Part shown: piece by piece, positions 41,681-51,014 of the stretch
Layout of the letters: every line of letters begins with the position of its first letter
Numbering within the stretch: the stretch's first letter is position 1
NCBI GenBank assembly: GCA_947244325.1
Contig: CAMXJY010000001.1
Span: 1-64,000 of the forward strand
Reading direction: 5' to 3'
From: an uncultured Clostridium sp.
Lineage (GTDB): Bacteria > Bacillota > Clostridia > TANB77 > CAG-508
DNA: 64,000 nucleotides
Program-made: the position numbers and the translations under genes
The notes under the pieces: model-generated
What the model saw: only the letters and a program-made list of their open reading frames with translations
What the model was told of the DNA's origin: nothing
The model's database searches: none

Positions 41681-44170
41681 CTAAAATTTCATACTATTAT
41701 ATTTGAAATAAATTACTATTCCAGTAGCTGTAATAACAAATACAACTATAATTAATGTTCCTGCACCAGTACGTGGTAAAGATTTTGTTGCTTTTGTATT
41801 ATCTACTTCATTTGCTGTATTTTCATTTTTTCTATCATTTCCACTTCTACTTGATGGTTCATTATCAGCTTTTTTATCATTATTTGTTGTTTGTTTTACT
41901 CCATCAATATATACTTCTATTTCTTTTGTTGATTCTACTGGTATCGCTTTTGCAATAAATTCTGAAGTACTATTGCCTTTTTTTGCAACTTCTTTTACAT
42001 ATAAATATAAATTTGAATTTGTTTTTATATCTCCAAAATTTGATATATCATTTGTATTTATTGTAAATTCTAATTTATTATTAGATACTTGTATTTTATC
42101 TATTTTTACCCAATTTCTTATCGTTTTATATAAAGAGCTTGTTGATAAGAAATAATAATATTCTAAGCTATCATTACTATTATTTCTATTTACATTATCT
42201 AAAGTTACATCCATTGTCATATAATCTTTTTTATTTTTATCATTATAATAATATACTTTTACATTTTTTACATTACATTTAACATCACTAAAAGTTGAGT
42301 TTTGTGCTTTATCTTTATTGTTATTATTGTTATTATTATCATCATTATTATTGTTATTGTCGTTATTATTGTCATTGTTATTATCATTATTGTTATCATT
42401 ATCTGGTGGGTTAACTGCTGATACTGTTGTAAAAGCTTTTATTGTAGAATTTGAATTTGGTATACCGCCATCTGATAATTCTTCTTGTTTTGCAAAATCA
42501 ATCCATACATTGCTTTCAAAACTATCTGGTATTGTCCAGAAACATGTATTTTCTTTTACATCTACAATACCATCATATACTGTATTTTTATAATTTGCTT
42601 CTGCTGCAATATCTAAGCCATTGCTTCTTGTTCCTTGAATTTCTATAACTACTGCAAATTTATTTGAAGTTATTTCTACAGGATTTAAAAATTCAATTGT
42701 ATGATATCCAGCATCAAATGTTTCTGATTCTCCTGCTTTTAATTCAACTTTCTTTAAATTCTTAGTTTCTTTACTTTCACCATTTGGATTAACATATACT
42801 TTACATGTATATGTTTCAGGTGCATAAATTGATACTTCAGTTAAATATTCTTTTTTATCTGTTTGTTTTTCAAAAACATTTGATACATATGCTTTATTAA
42901 CTCTTAATGGTATAGCTATATCATTACCAAAATAATTATATTGATATATATTATCATAATTAACTTTATTGCTAGCATTTTGAATTGCTGTTAAATATCC
43001 ATAAATATTTACATCTTCATAAGATACATACATTATTCCATTATCACCAACATTAAGTTTAGCTGTATCTCCATCTATTTCAAAACCAACTTTTTCAAAT
43101 AAAGTTTTTACAATATCACTTGGTATTTCATCTGCTGTATTCCAACCTTTTTCTGTGCAAACATCTTTTAAATTTTTAAATATGTATTCTTTCATTTCTT
43201 GAAGATTATATTCAATTTTTTCTCCCCAAGAATTTTTTATAATCCAAGCTCCATTATTTTTTGGTCTATGAGCTTCTACAAAGTTTTCTCTACTGTAATC
43301 ATCATCCCATCCTATTATTACAACATCATGATTTGCTTTACACTTATTAGCATCATCACAATATACTGCTCCAGTTTCATTATTGCAATAATCTGAAAGC
43401 ATTGATGCGCCATATATTCCTGATTCTATTCCACCATAATTTTTAATATGATCTTTCATTCTTTCCTTGATTTCTGTTAAATCATCTTTTTCTACATCAT
43501 ATGAAGGAAAAGATATAGTATCATATACTTGTGTTTTTACTTCTTTATTCTTAATTTCTGATATATCAATCATATCTTCATTATTTTCAAAAGGCATACT
43601 TGATTCTTCAACCGCACCTATACCATTTGTAAGATATGCAGAAGAAACGTAACTATTTCCTCCACTTCCAACTGCTCTATTAAAACCTAAAGTATTAACT
43701 TGTCCATTATTAAAATTTCTACTTGTTGCATATTCCATATGTCTTTCAGAAAAATCATATACTTTAGACGTATCTCCATTATAATAATCTTTTAAAGCTA
43801 AATTTGTTTCTAATGAGCCTAATGCGGCAAATGCCCAACAAGAATTTGTTTCTTTTTGGTCTTTTACTACTACATTATTTGAAATATAATCTCTTAAATC
43901 AAATCTTGATAATGTTGATGCACCAACTGATGCTCCTAAATTTAAAGGATTATTAGATTTAGCAAATGTTTTTCTTATTTCAAACATTCTTGGCTCTAAA
44001 ACTTCTTGTTTTTCTTCATCAGAAAGTTTTAACCATTCTTTATATTCTTCTGAAAATTCGACATTTTCTGCATAGTCTATAAGATTTTCAGTAGCAAATA
44101 CATTTCCACTTAACCCTATAACTAATGCTAGTAATAACAAAATACTTACAATTTTCTTTAGTTTTTCCAT
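41681..44170 (-). CDS. LPxTG-anchored papain-family (C1) cysteine peptidase
   Basis: The 829-residue protein has a signal peptide (about 1-26), a papain-like domain with SCWAFA (Cys111), NHDVVIIGWDD (His near 283) and IIKNSWGE (Asn near 313), then a lectin-like beta domain. An Asn/Asp-run linker follows, a second extracellular domain, and a sorting signal LPRTG (from residue 798) with a hydrophobic helix and short charged tail. It should be cut and anchored by sortase and digest host or dietary protein at the cell surface. It interrupts the usual tig-clpP neighbourhood. Confidence 0.92.
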   Translation of the reverse strand: MEKLKKIVSILLLLALVIGLSGNVFATENLIDYAENVEFSEEYKEWLKLSDEEKQEVLEPRMFEIRKTFAKSNNPLNLGASVGASTLSRFDLRDYISNNVVVKDQKETNSCWAFAALGSLETNLALKDYYNGDTSKVYDFSERHMEYATSRNFNNGQVNTLGFNRAVGSGGNSYVSSAYLTNGIGAVEESSMPFENNEDMIDISEIKNKEVKTQVYDTISFPSYDVEKDDLTEIKERMKDHIKNYGGIESGIYGASMLSDYCNNETGAVYCDDANKCKANHDVVIIGWDDDYSRENFVEAHRPKNNGAWIIKNSWGEKIEYNLQEMKEYIFKNLKDVCTEKGWNTADEIPSDIVKTLFEKVGFEIDGDTAKLNVGDNGIMYVSYEDVNIYGYLTAIQNASNKVNYDNIYQYNYFGNDIAIPLRVNKAYVSNVFEKQTDKKEYLTEVSIYAPETYTCKVYVNPNGESKETKNLKKVELKAGESETFDAGYHTIEFLNPVEITSNKFAVVIEIQGTRSNGLDIAAEANYKNTVYDGIVDVKENTCFWTIPDSFESNVWIDFAKQEELSDGGIPNSNSTIKAFTTVSAVNPPDNDNNNDNNNDNNNDNNNNNDDNNNNNNNKDKAQNSTFSDVKCNVKNVKVYYYNDKNKKDYMTMDVTLDNVNRNNSNDSLEYYYFLSTSSLYKTIRNWVKIDKIQVSNNKLEFTINTNDISNFGDIKTNSNLYLYVKEVAKKGNSTSEFIAKAIPVESTKEIEVYIDGVKQTTNNDKKADNEPSSRSGNDRKNENTANEVDNTKATKSLPRTGAGTLIIVVFVITATGIVIYFKYNSMKF

Positions 44171-44253
44171 TTTTATACCTCAATTTTAAATTAAAATATA
44201 GAAAATAATATTTTCTCTTATTCTCTCTTTTTTATTTTACTTATAAAAAAATT

Positions 44254-44306
44254 AAAAGTAAATTGTTTTTTAGATTTGTGATACAAATGAAATACAGTTT
44301 ACTTTT
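44254..44306 (-). terminator. Terminator hairpin downstream of tig
   Basis: AAAAGTAAATTGT (44254-44266) pairs with ACAGTTTACTTTT (44294-44306; one G-U). On the minus strand it is followed by AATTTTTTTATAAG. It stands in tandem with the second-family repeat hairpin. Confidence 0.65.
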
Positions 44307-44319
44307 TTGTAATAAAAAA

Positions 44320-44421
44320 CAGAATCAAGATTTTGTACGCAGTGCAAACTGCTACAAAATCTAACTTCTGCCATAATTATCTAGTACAGAAATTTATCTT
44401 ACTGAGATAAATTTCCTACTA
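44320..44421 (+). repeat. Second-family hairpin repeat, copy 2
   Basis: Same layout as 11542-11643: CAGAA..TTCTG hairpin (44320-44370) with T6 following on the minus strand, then TAGTA..TACTA hairpin (44382-44421). The tip of hairpin 2 reads ATCTTACTGAGAT against ATCCCACTGGGAT in copy 1, so pairing is preserved. It sits just after tig and probably acts as its first terminator. Confidence 0.8.
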
Positions 44422-44470
44422 TACAAAAAAAAGAAAGCCTAATTAAATTAGACTTTCCAATAAACTTATA

Positions 44471-45907
44471 TTATTCTGCTTTTTTTGTTGTTTTTTTAGT
44501 AGTTGTTTTCTTTTCTGTTTTTTCTTCTTTTTTATCTTCTTTTACTGCTTTTTCATCAGCTTTTTTTGTAGATTTTTTTGCAGGTGCTTTCTTCTCTGCT
44601 TTTTCTTCTACTTTTGGTTCAACTGTTTTTACTTTAGCATTATCTACTATTAAAGCTATTGCTTTTTCTGTTTTTACATTTTCTTTAACATTTTCTACTA
44701 AAGCTTCATTATTTTTTAATTCTTCTTCTTTTCTTCCATAGCTTGCAGCTAATTCTTTAATTTTTTCTTCAACTTCTTTATCAGTAGCATCTATTTTAGC
44801 ATCTTTGCAAACTGCATCTAATACTAATCTTAATTTTATTGATTCTTTAGCTGGTTCTACACTTTCTTTTCTAAAATCAGCTTTTGTTTTTCCTAACATT
44901 TGTAAGTATTGTTCTAAGTTAATTCCTTGATATGCTAATCTTCTATCCATATCTTGTTCCATATTATCTATTTCAAGTTCTACCATTCCATCTGGAATTT
45001 CTACACTTGAATCTGCTGCAACTGTTTTTACTGCTGATTCTTCTAATTCAGCTTTAGATTTTTCTTCATTTTGTTTTTCTTTTTTAGATTTAATATCAGC
45101 TTTTAATTCTTTTAATGTATCAAATTCGCTAACATCTTTAGCAAATTCATCATCTATTTTTGGTAATTCTTTTTTCTTAATTTCATGTACAGTAACTTTA
45201 AATACTGCGTCTTTTCCTGCTAATTCTTTTGAGAAATAGTCTTCTGGGAATTTAACTTTTACATCTTTTACTTCTTCAGTTTTCATTCCTATAACTTGAT
45301 CTTCAAATCCAGGAATAAATGTATTACTTCCTAATTCTAATTCATGATTTTCAGCACTTCCACCTTCAAATGGAACACCATCAACTGAACCTGCAAAGTC
45401 TATAACAGCTGTATCACCTTTTTTAGCAGCTCTATCTGTAACAGTTATCATTCTGCTATTTCTTTCTGCCATACGATTTAATTCATCTTCAACATCTTTT
45501 TCTTCAACTTTGTATTCTACTTTTTCTACAGAAATTCCTTTATATTTTCCAAGTTTAACTTCTGGTTTTGTAGCTACTATTGCTGTAAATATTAAATCTT
45601 TTCCTTTTCCAATTTGTACTATATCTATTTCTGGTTTACTAACTACTTCTAATTTTTCACTTTTGATAGCTTCATCATATACTGATGGTGCAACTTCATT
45701 AAAAGTATCTTCATAAAAGATTTCATCTCCATAATATTTTTCTACTATATTCATTGGAGCTTTTCCTTTTCTGAATCCTGGAATATTAAAATATTTTGAA
45801 TTTTTATTAAATACTTTTTTCATTCCTTCATCAAATACTTTTGCTTCTATTGTAAATTCTAATTTTAATTCGTTTTTATTTTCTGTCTTTTCTACTTTTA
45901 CACTCAT
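44471..45907 (-). CDS. tig: Trigger factor with Lys/Glu-rich C-terminal tail
   Basis: The 478-residue protein has the ribosome-binding signature GFRKGKAP (44-51), the FKBP-type PPIase domain (about 160-245, KKGDTAVIDFAGSVDG) and the helical C-terminal chaperone domain to about 428. A further 50 residues are a Lys/Glu/Thr repeat (KKAPAKKSTKKA, TTTKKTTKK) not found in typical trigger factors. It binds nascent chains at the ribosome exit. The promoter is TTGATT-16-TATAAT just upstream (about 45950-45985). GGAGG precedes the ATG. Confidence 0.95.
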   Translation of the reverse strand: MSVKVEKTENKNELKLEFTIEAKVFDEGMKKVFNKNSKYFNIPGFRKGKAPMNIVEKYYGDEIFYEDTFNEVAPSVYDEAIKSEKLEVVSKPEIDIVQIGKGKDLIFTAIVATKPEVKLGKYKGISVEKVEYKVEEKDVEDELNRMAERNSRMITVTDRAAKKGDTAVIDFAGSVDGVPFEGGSAENHELELGSNTFIPGFEDQVIGMKTEEVKDVKVKFPEDYFSKELAGKDAVFKVTVHEIKKKELPKIDDEFAKDVSEFDTLKELKADIKSKKEKQNEEKSKAELEESAVKTVAADSSVEIPDGMVELEIDNMEQDMDRRLAYQGINLEQYLQMLGKTKADFRKESVEPAKESIKLRLVLDAVCKDAKIDATDKEVEEKIKELAASYGRKEEELKNNEALVENVKENVKTEKAIALIVDNAKVKTVEPKVEEKAEKKAPAKKSTKKADEKAVKEDKKEEKTEKKTTTKKTTKKAE

Positions 45908-45966
45908 TTTATTTCCTCCATTTTCTTCCTATTTTCACAAATAGCTTTTATATTATATCACAATCA

Positions 45967-46110
45967 AAATAAAAATCAAGCTTTTTTAGGAATTTCTCAT
46001 GTATTAGAGTTAATTACAATATGTTCGGACAAATATATTGTAAAAACTACTTATTATTTTGTATAAAATGAAAAAATGTGCGTTTGCCTTTTTTAGCAAC
46101 TACACATTTT
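45967..46110. repeat. Duplicated segment, copy A (tig promoter region and terminator)
   Basis: 45967-46005 matches 47239-47277 almost base for base (AAATAAAAATCAAGC, then GAATTTCTCAT). Each is followed on the plus strand by an AATGTG..CACATT terminator (here 46072-46110; the other at 47288-47332). The two copies flank the GC-richer gene 46208-47005. Confidence 0.75.
46072..46110 (-). terminator. Terminator of the 265-residue islet gene (pfkA-type duplicate)
   Basis: AAAAATGTG (46072-46080) pairs with CACATTTT (46103-46110), inner TTGC/GCAA. Its shape and sequence parallel the pfkA terminator at 47288-47332. Confidence 0.65.
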
Positions 46111-46207
46111 CTCAACCACTTTTAAAACTCGATTACGTACTGATTAACACTTTGCTCCACTGCACCTAGCATGCCTCTTTACAAACTAATTACTGATTTT
46201 CGCTCAA

Positions 46208-47005
46208 TTACGAATATATTTCATCCAGTAAATCATTCCCTTTTCTGTCATCTTCATCCACTTTTTTGATGGCCTCTCTAACTACCTCCAGCTGTTCATC
46301 TGTGGGATTCTTTATGAAAAAAATTTCTAAGCAACGATGAAACCCCAGATCGTCGATTGCATTTCCAAACCAAATGAAAAATGTAACCACAGCACCTGCT
46401 ATCAGCATCTCTACAAAAGAAACATGATATAAATCCTCAACTTTTACAAGTGAAAGACCTATGCATATAAGAAACCATAAGAAAAATGCACTTCCATAAT
46501 TGACAATTATTCTATCTCTGTCCATTTTGGAGCTTTTTCTCATTTCCTCGATAGTTGGTACTCTCTGGAATTTTTCATATGCATTTCTGCCCATATTCAT
46601 GGCTGCATACATCTGCTTCTCTGCCTTTAGCTCTTTATTTTTCACCATTTTTACCAGTAAAAAAATAAAATTGGTAATTTTGTGATCCAAAAAATCCCAC
46701 ATGACAAACAGCAATGTTGCAGAAAACAGACCGTTTCGGAAATGTGCAAAAAGCATAAAAGAAATCGAAAGCAATATCAGATAAAACATAGCTATTTTCC
46801 ACCATTTTTTAGGAGATTCGTACTCCTTTTTTACAATGGTAAAAAAGCTAGGCTCTTTAATTGCATCTGTTCTCAAAACATTAAAAGCCTCCGTTCTTAT
46901 CTTTCCACCTTCACGAATAGCCTGCACTGCCATATTCTCACAACTTGGCACATCAAAGGCTACTCCGTTTTTAGTTGAAATTCCCTCCAACCGTCTTATT
47001 CTCAT
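46208..47005 (-). CDS. Hypothetical membrane protein in a GC-richer islet
   Basis: The 265-residue protein has four hydrophobic segments (about 72-88, 92-108, 172-190, 200-220) between charged loops. No family recognised. Codon use is richer in G/C than the adjacent tig and pfkA genes, and the gene is flanked by duplicated pfkA/tig intergenic sequence, so it looks inserted. AGGTGA precedes the ATG; a promoter TTGAAT-17-TATAAT lies at 47108-47136. Confidence 0.75.
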   Translation of the reverse strand: MRIRRLEGISTKNGVAFDVPSCENMAVQAIREGGKIRTEAFNVLRTDAIKEPSFFTIVKKEYESPKKWWKIAMFYLILLSISFMLFAHFRNGLFSATLLFVMWDFLDHKITNFIFLLVKMVKNKELKAEKQMYAAMNMGRNAYEKFQRVPTIEEMRKSSKMDRDRIIVNYGSAFFLWFLICIGLSLVKVEDLYHVSFVEMLIAGAVVTFFIWFGNAIDDLGFHRCLEIFFIKNPTDEQLEVVREAIKKVDEDDRKGNDLLDEIYS

Positions 47006-47107
47006 TACGTCACCTGTCCTTTCTTAATCCTAGAAATTATTTAATTGTTCCAGCCATAGTAAAGTATGAATTATCACTCCCTTTTTCCTATTATTTGGCT
47101 AACAAAT

Positions 47108-47136
47108 ATTATATCATGTTTACATAAATTATTCAA
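47108..47136 (-). promoter_or_regulatory. Sigma-A promoter of the 265-residue gene
   Basis: Minus-strand TTGAAT (47131-47136), 17 bp, TATAAT (47108-47113), about 100 bp before the start codon. Confidence 0.75.
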
Positions 47137-47195
47137 TATTTATGAATATTGTTGATATAAAAATTCAATATATTCTAAAATTTTTATATATTCTA

Positions 47196-47277
47196 TAGCT
47201 ACTCTAATTAAATCATCATCAATTTTGATTTTTACTACAAATAAAAATCAAGCTTTTTTTAGAATTTCTCATATATT
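47196..47277 (-). pseudogene. Relic of the pfkA 3' end plus duplicated tig upstream sequence
   Basis: 47196-47233 repeats codons of the pfkA C-terminus at 47378-47412 (encoding KIKxDDDLIRVA), and 47239-47277 repeats the region upstream of tig. This fills the 344-bp gap between the islet gene and pfkA together with the pfkA terminator and the islet promoter. It is the second copy of a local duplication. Confidence 0.7.
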
Positions 47278-47287
47278 CAGCTATAAT

Positions 47288-47332
47288 AAGAAAATGTGCC
47301 TTTACCTTTTATGGTAAAAAGCACATTCTTCT
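47288..47332 (-). terminator. Terminator of pfkA
   Basis: AATGTGC (47293-47299) with GCACATT (47321-47327), inner TTTACC/GGTAAA, outer AAGA/TCTT; minus-strand T-rich tail. Confidence 0.75.
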
Positions 47333-47349
47333 TATTTATATCAAAATTA

Positions 47350-48498
47350 TTAGTCTCCTAAGCACATTCCTAAATCTCTAGCTACTCTAATTAAATCATC
47401 ATCCATTTTTATTTTTCTTATATTACTTTCTTTAGTATTTCCTGAAGCTGCTCCAACTACTTTGTTATTTCCAACAACATCCTCTAATGTAACATATCCC
47501 ATTTCTCCACCTTTATATGTTACTAAAACATTGAATATTCCTTGCATTGCAAGTTCCATTGCTTTAGTTCCATATTTTGTTGAAAGTATTCTATCAAATG
47601 CTGATGGTGTTCCACCTCTTTGAACATATCCTAAAGTTGTATTTCTAGCTACTAAACCAGTTAATTCTTCAAGTTCACTTGCTACTTTTTCTCCAACTCC
47701 ACCAAGTCTAATATTATCAAGTCCTGCTCCATCATTTAAAGTTTTCTTAACTGTAATTGTTCCATCTTTTGGCATTGCTCCTTCTGATGTTACAACTATA
47801 GTAAATTCTTTTCCTCTTGTTCTTCTTTCATTTACTTTTTCAGCTACTTTATTAATATCATAAGGAATTTCTGGAATTAATGCAACATCAGCTCCACCAG
47901 CTATTGCTGATTCTAAAGCAAGCCATCCTGCATATCTTCCCATAACTTCTAATACCATTATTCTGTGATGTGCTTCTGCTGTTGTGTGTAATCTATCTAA
48001 AGCTTCTGTTGCAACAGAAACTGCTGTATTATATCCAAATGTCATATCTGTATGTGCAACATCATTATCTATAGTTTTTGGAACTCCTATACAATTTACT
48101 CCTTTTAATGAGAAATCTCTACTAGATTTTTGTGTTCCATCTCCACCTAAAGTAAATATACAATCAAATCCTGCATTTTTAATATTTTCAACACAAACAT
48201 CTGATAAATCTTTATATTCAACTGATCCATCTTCATTTGTTACTTTATAATTAAATACATTTGTACTATTTGATGTTCCTATAATTGTTCCACCTTTTGT
48301 TAATAGTCCAGATGCATTTCCTTGTAAATCTAATTTAACATAGTTATTGTGTAATAACCCTTGATATCCTTCTATAAATCCATAGCATTCAACACCATAT
48401 GTTCTAGCTGTTTTTACTATAGCTCTTATTACTGCATTTAATCCTGGAGCATCTCCTCCATTTGTTAAAATTGCAACTTTTTTTACTTTTGATTCCAT
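47350..48498 (-). CDS. pfkA: 6-phosphofructokinase
   Basis: The 382-residue protein carries TNGGDAPGLNAVIRA (12-26), GGDGTQ at the ATP site, PKTIDNDV at the catalytic loop and MGRYAGWLAL. It phosphorylates fructose 6-phosphate to the 1,6-bisphosphate in glycolysis. Gly after GGD favours ATP as donor, but Lys before TIDND is the residue seen in pyrophosphate-dependent enzymes; such mixed forms are usually ATP users. It is longer than the 320-residue classical PfkA. It is divergent from the DacF-like gene. Confidence 0.92.
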   Translation of the reverse strand: MESKVKKVAILTNGGDAPGLNAVIRAIVKTARTYGVECYGFIEGYQGLLHNNYVKLDLQGNASGLLTKGGTIIGTSNSTNVFNYKVTNEDGSVEYKDLSDVCVENIKNAGFDCIFTLGGDGTQKSSRDFSLKGVNCIGVPKTIDNDVAHTDMTFGYNTAVSVATEALDRLHTTAEAHHRIMVLEVMGRYAGWLALESAIAGGADVALIPEIPYDINKVAEKVNERRTRGKEFTIVVTSEGAMPKDGTITVKKTLNDGAGLDNIRLGGVGEKVASELEELTGLVARNTTLGYVQRGGTPSAFDRILSTKYGTKAMELAMQGIFNVLVTYKGGEMGYVTLEDVVGNNKVVGAASGNTKESNIRKIKMDDDLIRVARDLGMCLGD

Positions 48499-48851
48499 AT
48501 TATACTTTCCCCCTGTAAATAAAATAAAATTTTATTATTAATTGGTATTTTTTCACAATCCTTTCATATTATATACAACTTTTTTTCATAATACAAGATA
48601 TTTTTAAAAATTATCAAAATACTTTTTATACTCAATATAAGCATTTTTAATTAAATTCTATTCTCTATACAATCTTTTTTATAAAATAGCTAATTCTTTA
48701 TTATATAAAATAAATATTAAATGTAATATAAAATATTTTTTTACATACATTTTAACAAAGATATTTTATATGGTTATTTGTACTTTTATTAAGATAACAG
48801 ATAAAAGTACGTCTTATAACTATATATCAAAAGAAAGGATTGTATTTTATC
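48499..48851. other. Divergent intergenic region with an inverted repeat
   Basis: This AT-rich gap between pfkA and the carboxypeptidase gene contains a perfect inverted repeat GTACTTTTAT (48780-48789) / ATAAAAGTAC (48801-48810), about 40 bp before the carboxypeptidase start. It could be an operator or leader hairpin. No gene is visible. Confidence 0.5.
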
Positions 48852-50060
48852 ATGAAACATAAAATTATTGCTATTTTTTTATTATTTATTACTTTATTAA
48901 ATACTTATTCTATGGCCATATATACTACTATTCCTGTATGGTCAGAAAATACTGACACCACTGAAGTTAATGCAGACACTGCAAGTGACTTTTTAAATAT
49001 AGAATCTGAAAGTGCAATTTTAATTGAGCAATCTTCAGGTAAAATTCTCTATGAAAAAAACTCTCATGATAAGCTTCGTCCTGCAAGTGTAACAAAAATT
49101 ATGAGCATACTTTTAATTATGGAAGCTTTAGACCGTGGCGATATTACTTTAGATACACAGGTTCCTTGCAGTGAGAAAGCATCTAGCATGGGCGGATCTC
49201 AAATTTGGTTAGACCAAACAGAAACTTTATCTGTTCATGAAATGCTTAAAGCAATTTGTGTAGTAAGTGCTAATGATTGTACTGTAGCAATGGCTGAATA
49301 TTTAGCTGGTAGCGAAGAACTATTTGTACAAAAAATGAACGAACGTGCAAAAGAGCTTGGTATGAATGATACTACTTTTAAAAATTGTCATGGTATTGAT
49401 GAAGATGGTCACTTAACATCTAGCTATGATATTTCATTAATGTCAAAAGAATTACTACAAAATCATCCAAGCATTACTAATTACACAACTATTTGGATGG
49501 ATAATCTTCGTGATGGCAAATCAGAACTTGTAAATACTAATAAACTTATTCGTACTTATGATGGTGCAACTGGCTTAAAAACTGGCTCTACTTCTTTAGC
49601 TTTATACAATTTATCTGCTAGTGCTACAAGAGGTGATTTATCATTAATTGCTGTTGTTTTAAGAGCTCCTACTCCTAAAATACGTTTCTCAGAAGCTAAA
49701 CTTTTACTTGATTATGGATTTAATACATATAGTTATAAAAAAGTTGCAACTAAAGATGATATACTTCAAAGTGTTAATGTTAATAAAGGAACTGTAGACA
49801 GTGTCAATCTTGTGTTTGAAAACGACAGTGGTGTGTTAATTAAAAAATCAGATTCATCTGAAATAACTCAAGAAATAACTTTAAATGAAAATATTGAAGC
49901 TCCAATTGCAAAAGGAACATCTTTAGGAAAAGTTGATTACTTTCTTAATAATGAACTTATTTCTTCTGTTAATTTGGTAGCAGATAGTGATATTTCTAAA
50001 AAAAGCCTTTTAAACTTATTTGATTATATTTCTTCTAAGTGGCTTAATTTGCTTAGATAA
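48852..50060 (+). CDS. D-alanyl-D-alanine carboxypeptidase (DacF-like, PBP5 family)
   Basis: From the ATG at 48852 the protein has 402 residues: signal peptide (about 1-22, ending near NTYSMA), S11 peptidase domain with PASVTK (SxxK), VSANDC (SxN) and GLKTGS (KTG), then a C-terminal beta-rich PBP5-like domain. It trims the terminal D-Ala of peptidoglycan stem peptides outside the membrane. AAAGGA lies 12 nt before the ATG; an in-frame TTG at 48840 directly abuts that site. A terminator follows. Confidence 0.92.
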   Translation: MKHKIIAIFLLFITLLNTYSMAIYTTIPVWSENTDTTEVNADTASDFLNIESESAILIEQSSGKILYEKNSHDKLRPASVTKIMSILLIMEALDRGDITLDTQVPCSEKASSMGGSQIWLDQTETLSVHEMLKAICVVSANDCTVAMAEYLAGSEELFVQKMNERAKELGMNDTTFKNCHGIDEDGHLTSSYDISLMSKELLQNHPSITNYTTIWMDNLRDGKSELVNTNKLIRTYDGATGLKTGSTSLALYNLSASATRGDLSLIAVVLRAPTPKIRFSEAKLLLDYGFNTYSYKKVATKDDILQSVNVNKGTVDSVNLVFENDSGVLIKKSDSSEITQEITLNENIEAPIAKGTSLGKVDYFLNNELISSVNLVADSDISKKSLLNLFDYISSKWLNLLR

Positions 50061-50069
50061 ATAAAAATT

Positions 50070-50107
50070 GAGACTAAAATTTTATAGCAAATATAAATTT
50101 TAGTCTC
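50070..50107 (+). terminator. Terminator of the carboxypeptidase gene
   Basis: GAGACTAAAATTT (50070-50082) pairs perfectly with AAATTTTAGTCTC (50095-50107), followed by TTTATAATT. Confidence 0.82.
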
Positions 50108-50139
50108 TTTATAATTATATTGTAATAATCTCATAATAA

Positions 50140-50200
50140 AAAAATCTAGGATTTGAAACATTTTCTATTAAATAGAATACATTTCAAATCCTAGATTTTT
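50140..50200. terminator. Long terminator hairpin after rpmE
   Basis: A 19-bp perfect stem (50140-50158 with 50182-50200; AAAAATCTAGG / CCTAGATTTTT) with a nested TTCTATT/AATAGAA tip. T/A tracts at both ends allow termination of rpmE on the minus strand. Confidence 0.82.
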
Positions 50201-50232
50201 ATTGCGCAATAAATTTTATATTTAGGTATTTT

Positions 50233-50433
50233 TTAAGCAATACCATATTTTTTCTTAAATTTATCTGCTCTACCACCTGTAGTGTTTTGTTTTAAGCTTC
50301 CTGTCCAAAATGGATGACATTTAGAGCAAACATCAACTTTCATTTCTGGTTTAGTTGAATTTGTTTCAATTACGTTTCCACATGCACATATAATTTTAGA
50401 AGCTGTATAGTTTGGTTGTATTTCTTTTTTCAT
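50233..50433 (-). CDS. rpmE: 50S ribosomal protein L31
   Basis: From the ATG at 50433 (AGAGGTG 6 nt before; a GTG at 50442 overlaps that site) the protein has 66 residues. It has the L31 pattern with CACGN near residue 16-20, VCSKCHPFWTG and the ending ADKFKKKYG. The Cys pairs show it is the zinc-binding type, not the Cys-less paralogue used under zinc limitation. It is monocistronic. Confidence 0.95.
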   Translation of the reverse strand: MKKEIQPNYTASKIICACGNVIETNSTKPEMKVDVCSKCHPFWTGSLKQNTTGGRADKFKKKYGIA

Positions 50434-50560
50434 GTAATTCACCTCTTTCTTACATTTTTAAAACAATCTTATATATAATATCACAATAGTTTTCACTTTG
50501 CAAGTACTTTATATTTAATTTTGTTACTTTATTTTATATTTTACTTTTCATTTAAAAAAA

Positions 50561-50893
50561 TTAGAATTCTATAATAAAATCTGTAAATTTAACTCCTCCT
50601 GAAGATTTATCTTTTTCTGTTTCTTCTTCCTTTTCTTCTGGATTTGTAACTATTTCAGGTGTTTCAGTTTTTGATTCTTCATTTTCTACTTTATTATCAA
50701 CAATTTCATTTACTGGCTCTTGTTCTGCATTTTCCTCTTTCTTAGTAAATATATCAAAAACGACATTTCCATCATTTGCGTCATTTAAACTATCTTCTAA
50801 TGATGTTCTATTTACTAATTTAGACATTATATTAAATATACAGGCAACAATACACACAGCAAGTAAAACTTTTTTCCACATTTTTGCTAGCAT
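50561..50893 (-). CDS. Hypothetical membrane-anchored acidic protein
   Basis: The 110-residue protein has one N-terminal hydrophobic helix (about 7-25) and a Glu/Lys/Thr-rich, probably disordered remainder (EEKEEETEKDKSSGG). No family recognised. It lies 120 bp after the DUF-like gene at 51015 and may share its transcript. The start has a modest GGAG-like site (GAAGGGAG). Confidence 0.65.
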   Translation of the reverse strand: MLAKMWKKVLLAVCIVACIFNIMSKLVNRTSLEDSLNDANDGNVVFDIFTKKEENAEQEPVNEIVDNKVENEESKTETPEIVTNPEEKEEETEKDKSSGGVKFTDFIIEF

Positions 50894-51014
50894 ATATTTC
50901 TCCCTTCAAGAAAATCATCTACAAATATCATTATACTATATTTTTGGAAAAAGTCAATCCTATTATGTAAACAATTTCCTGTATATCTAACTTTATTTTA
51001 TCCATTACGTCTTA

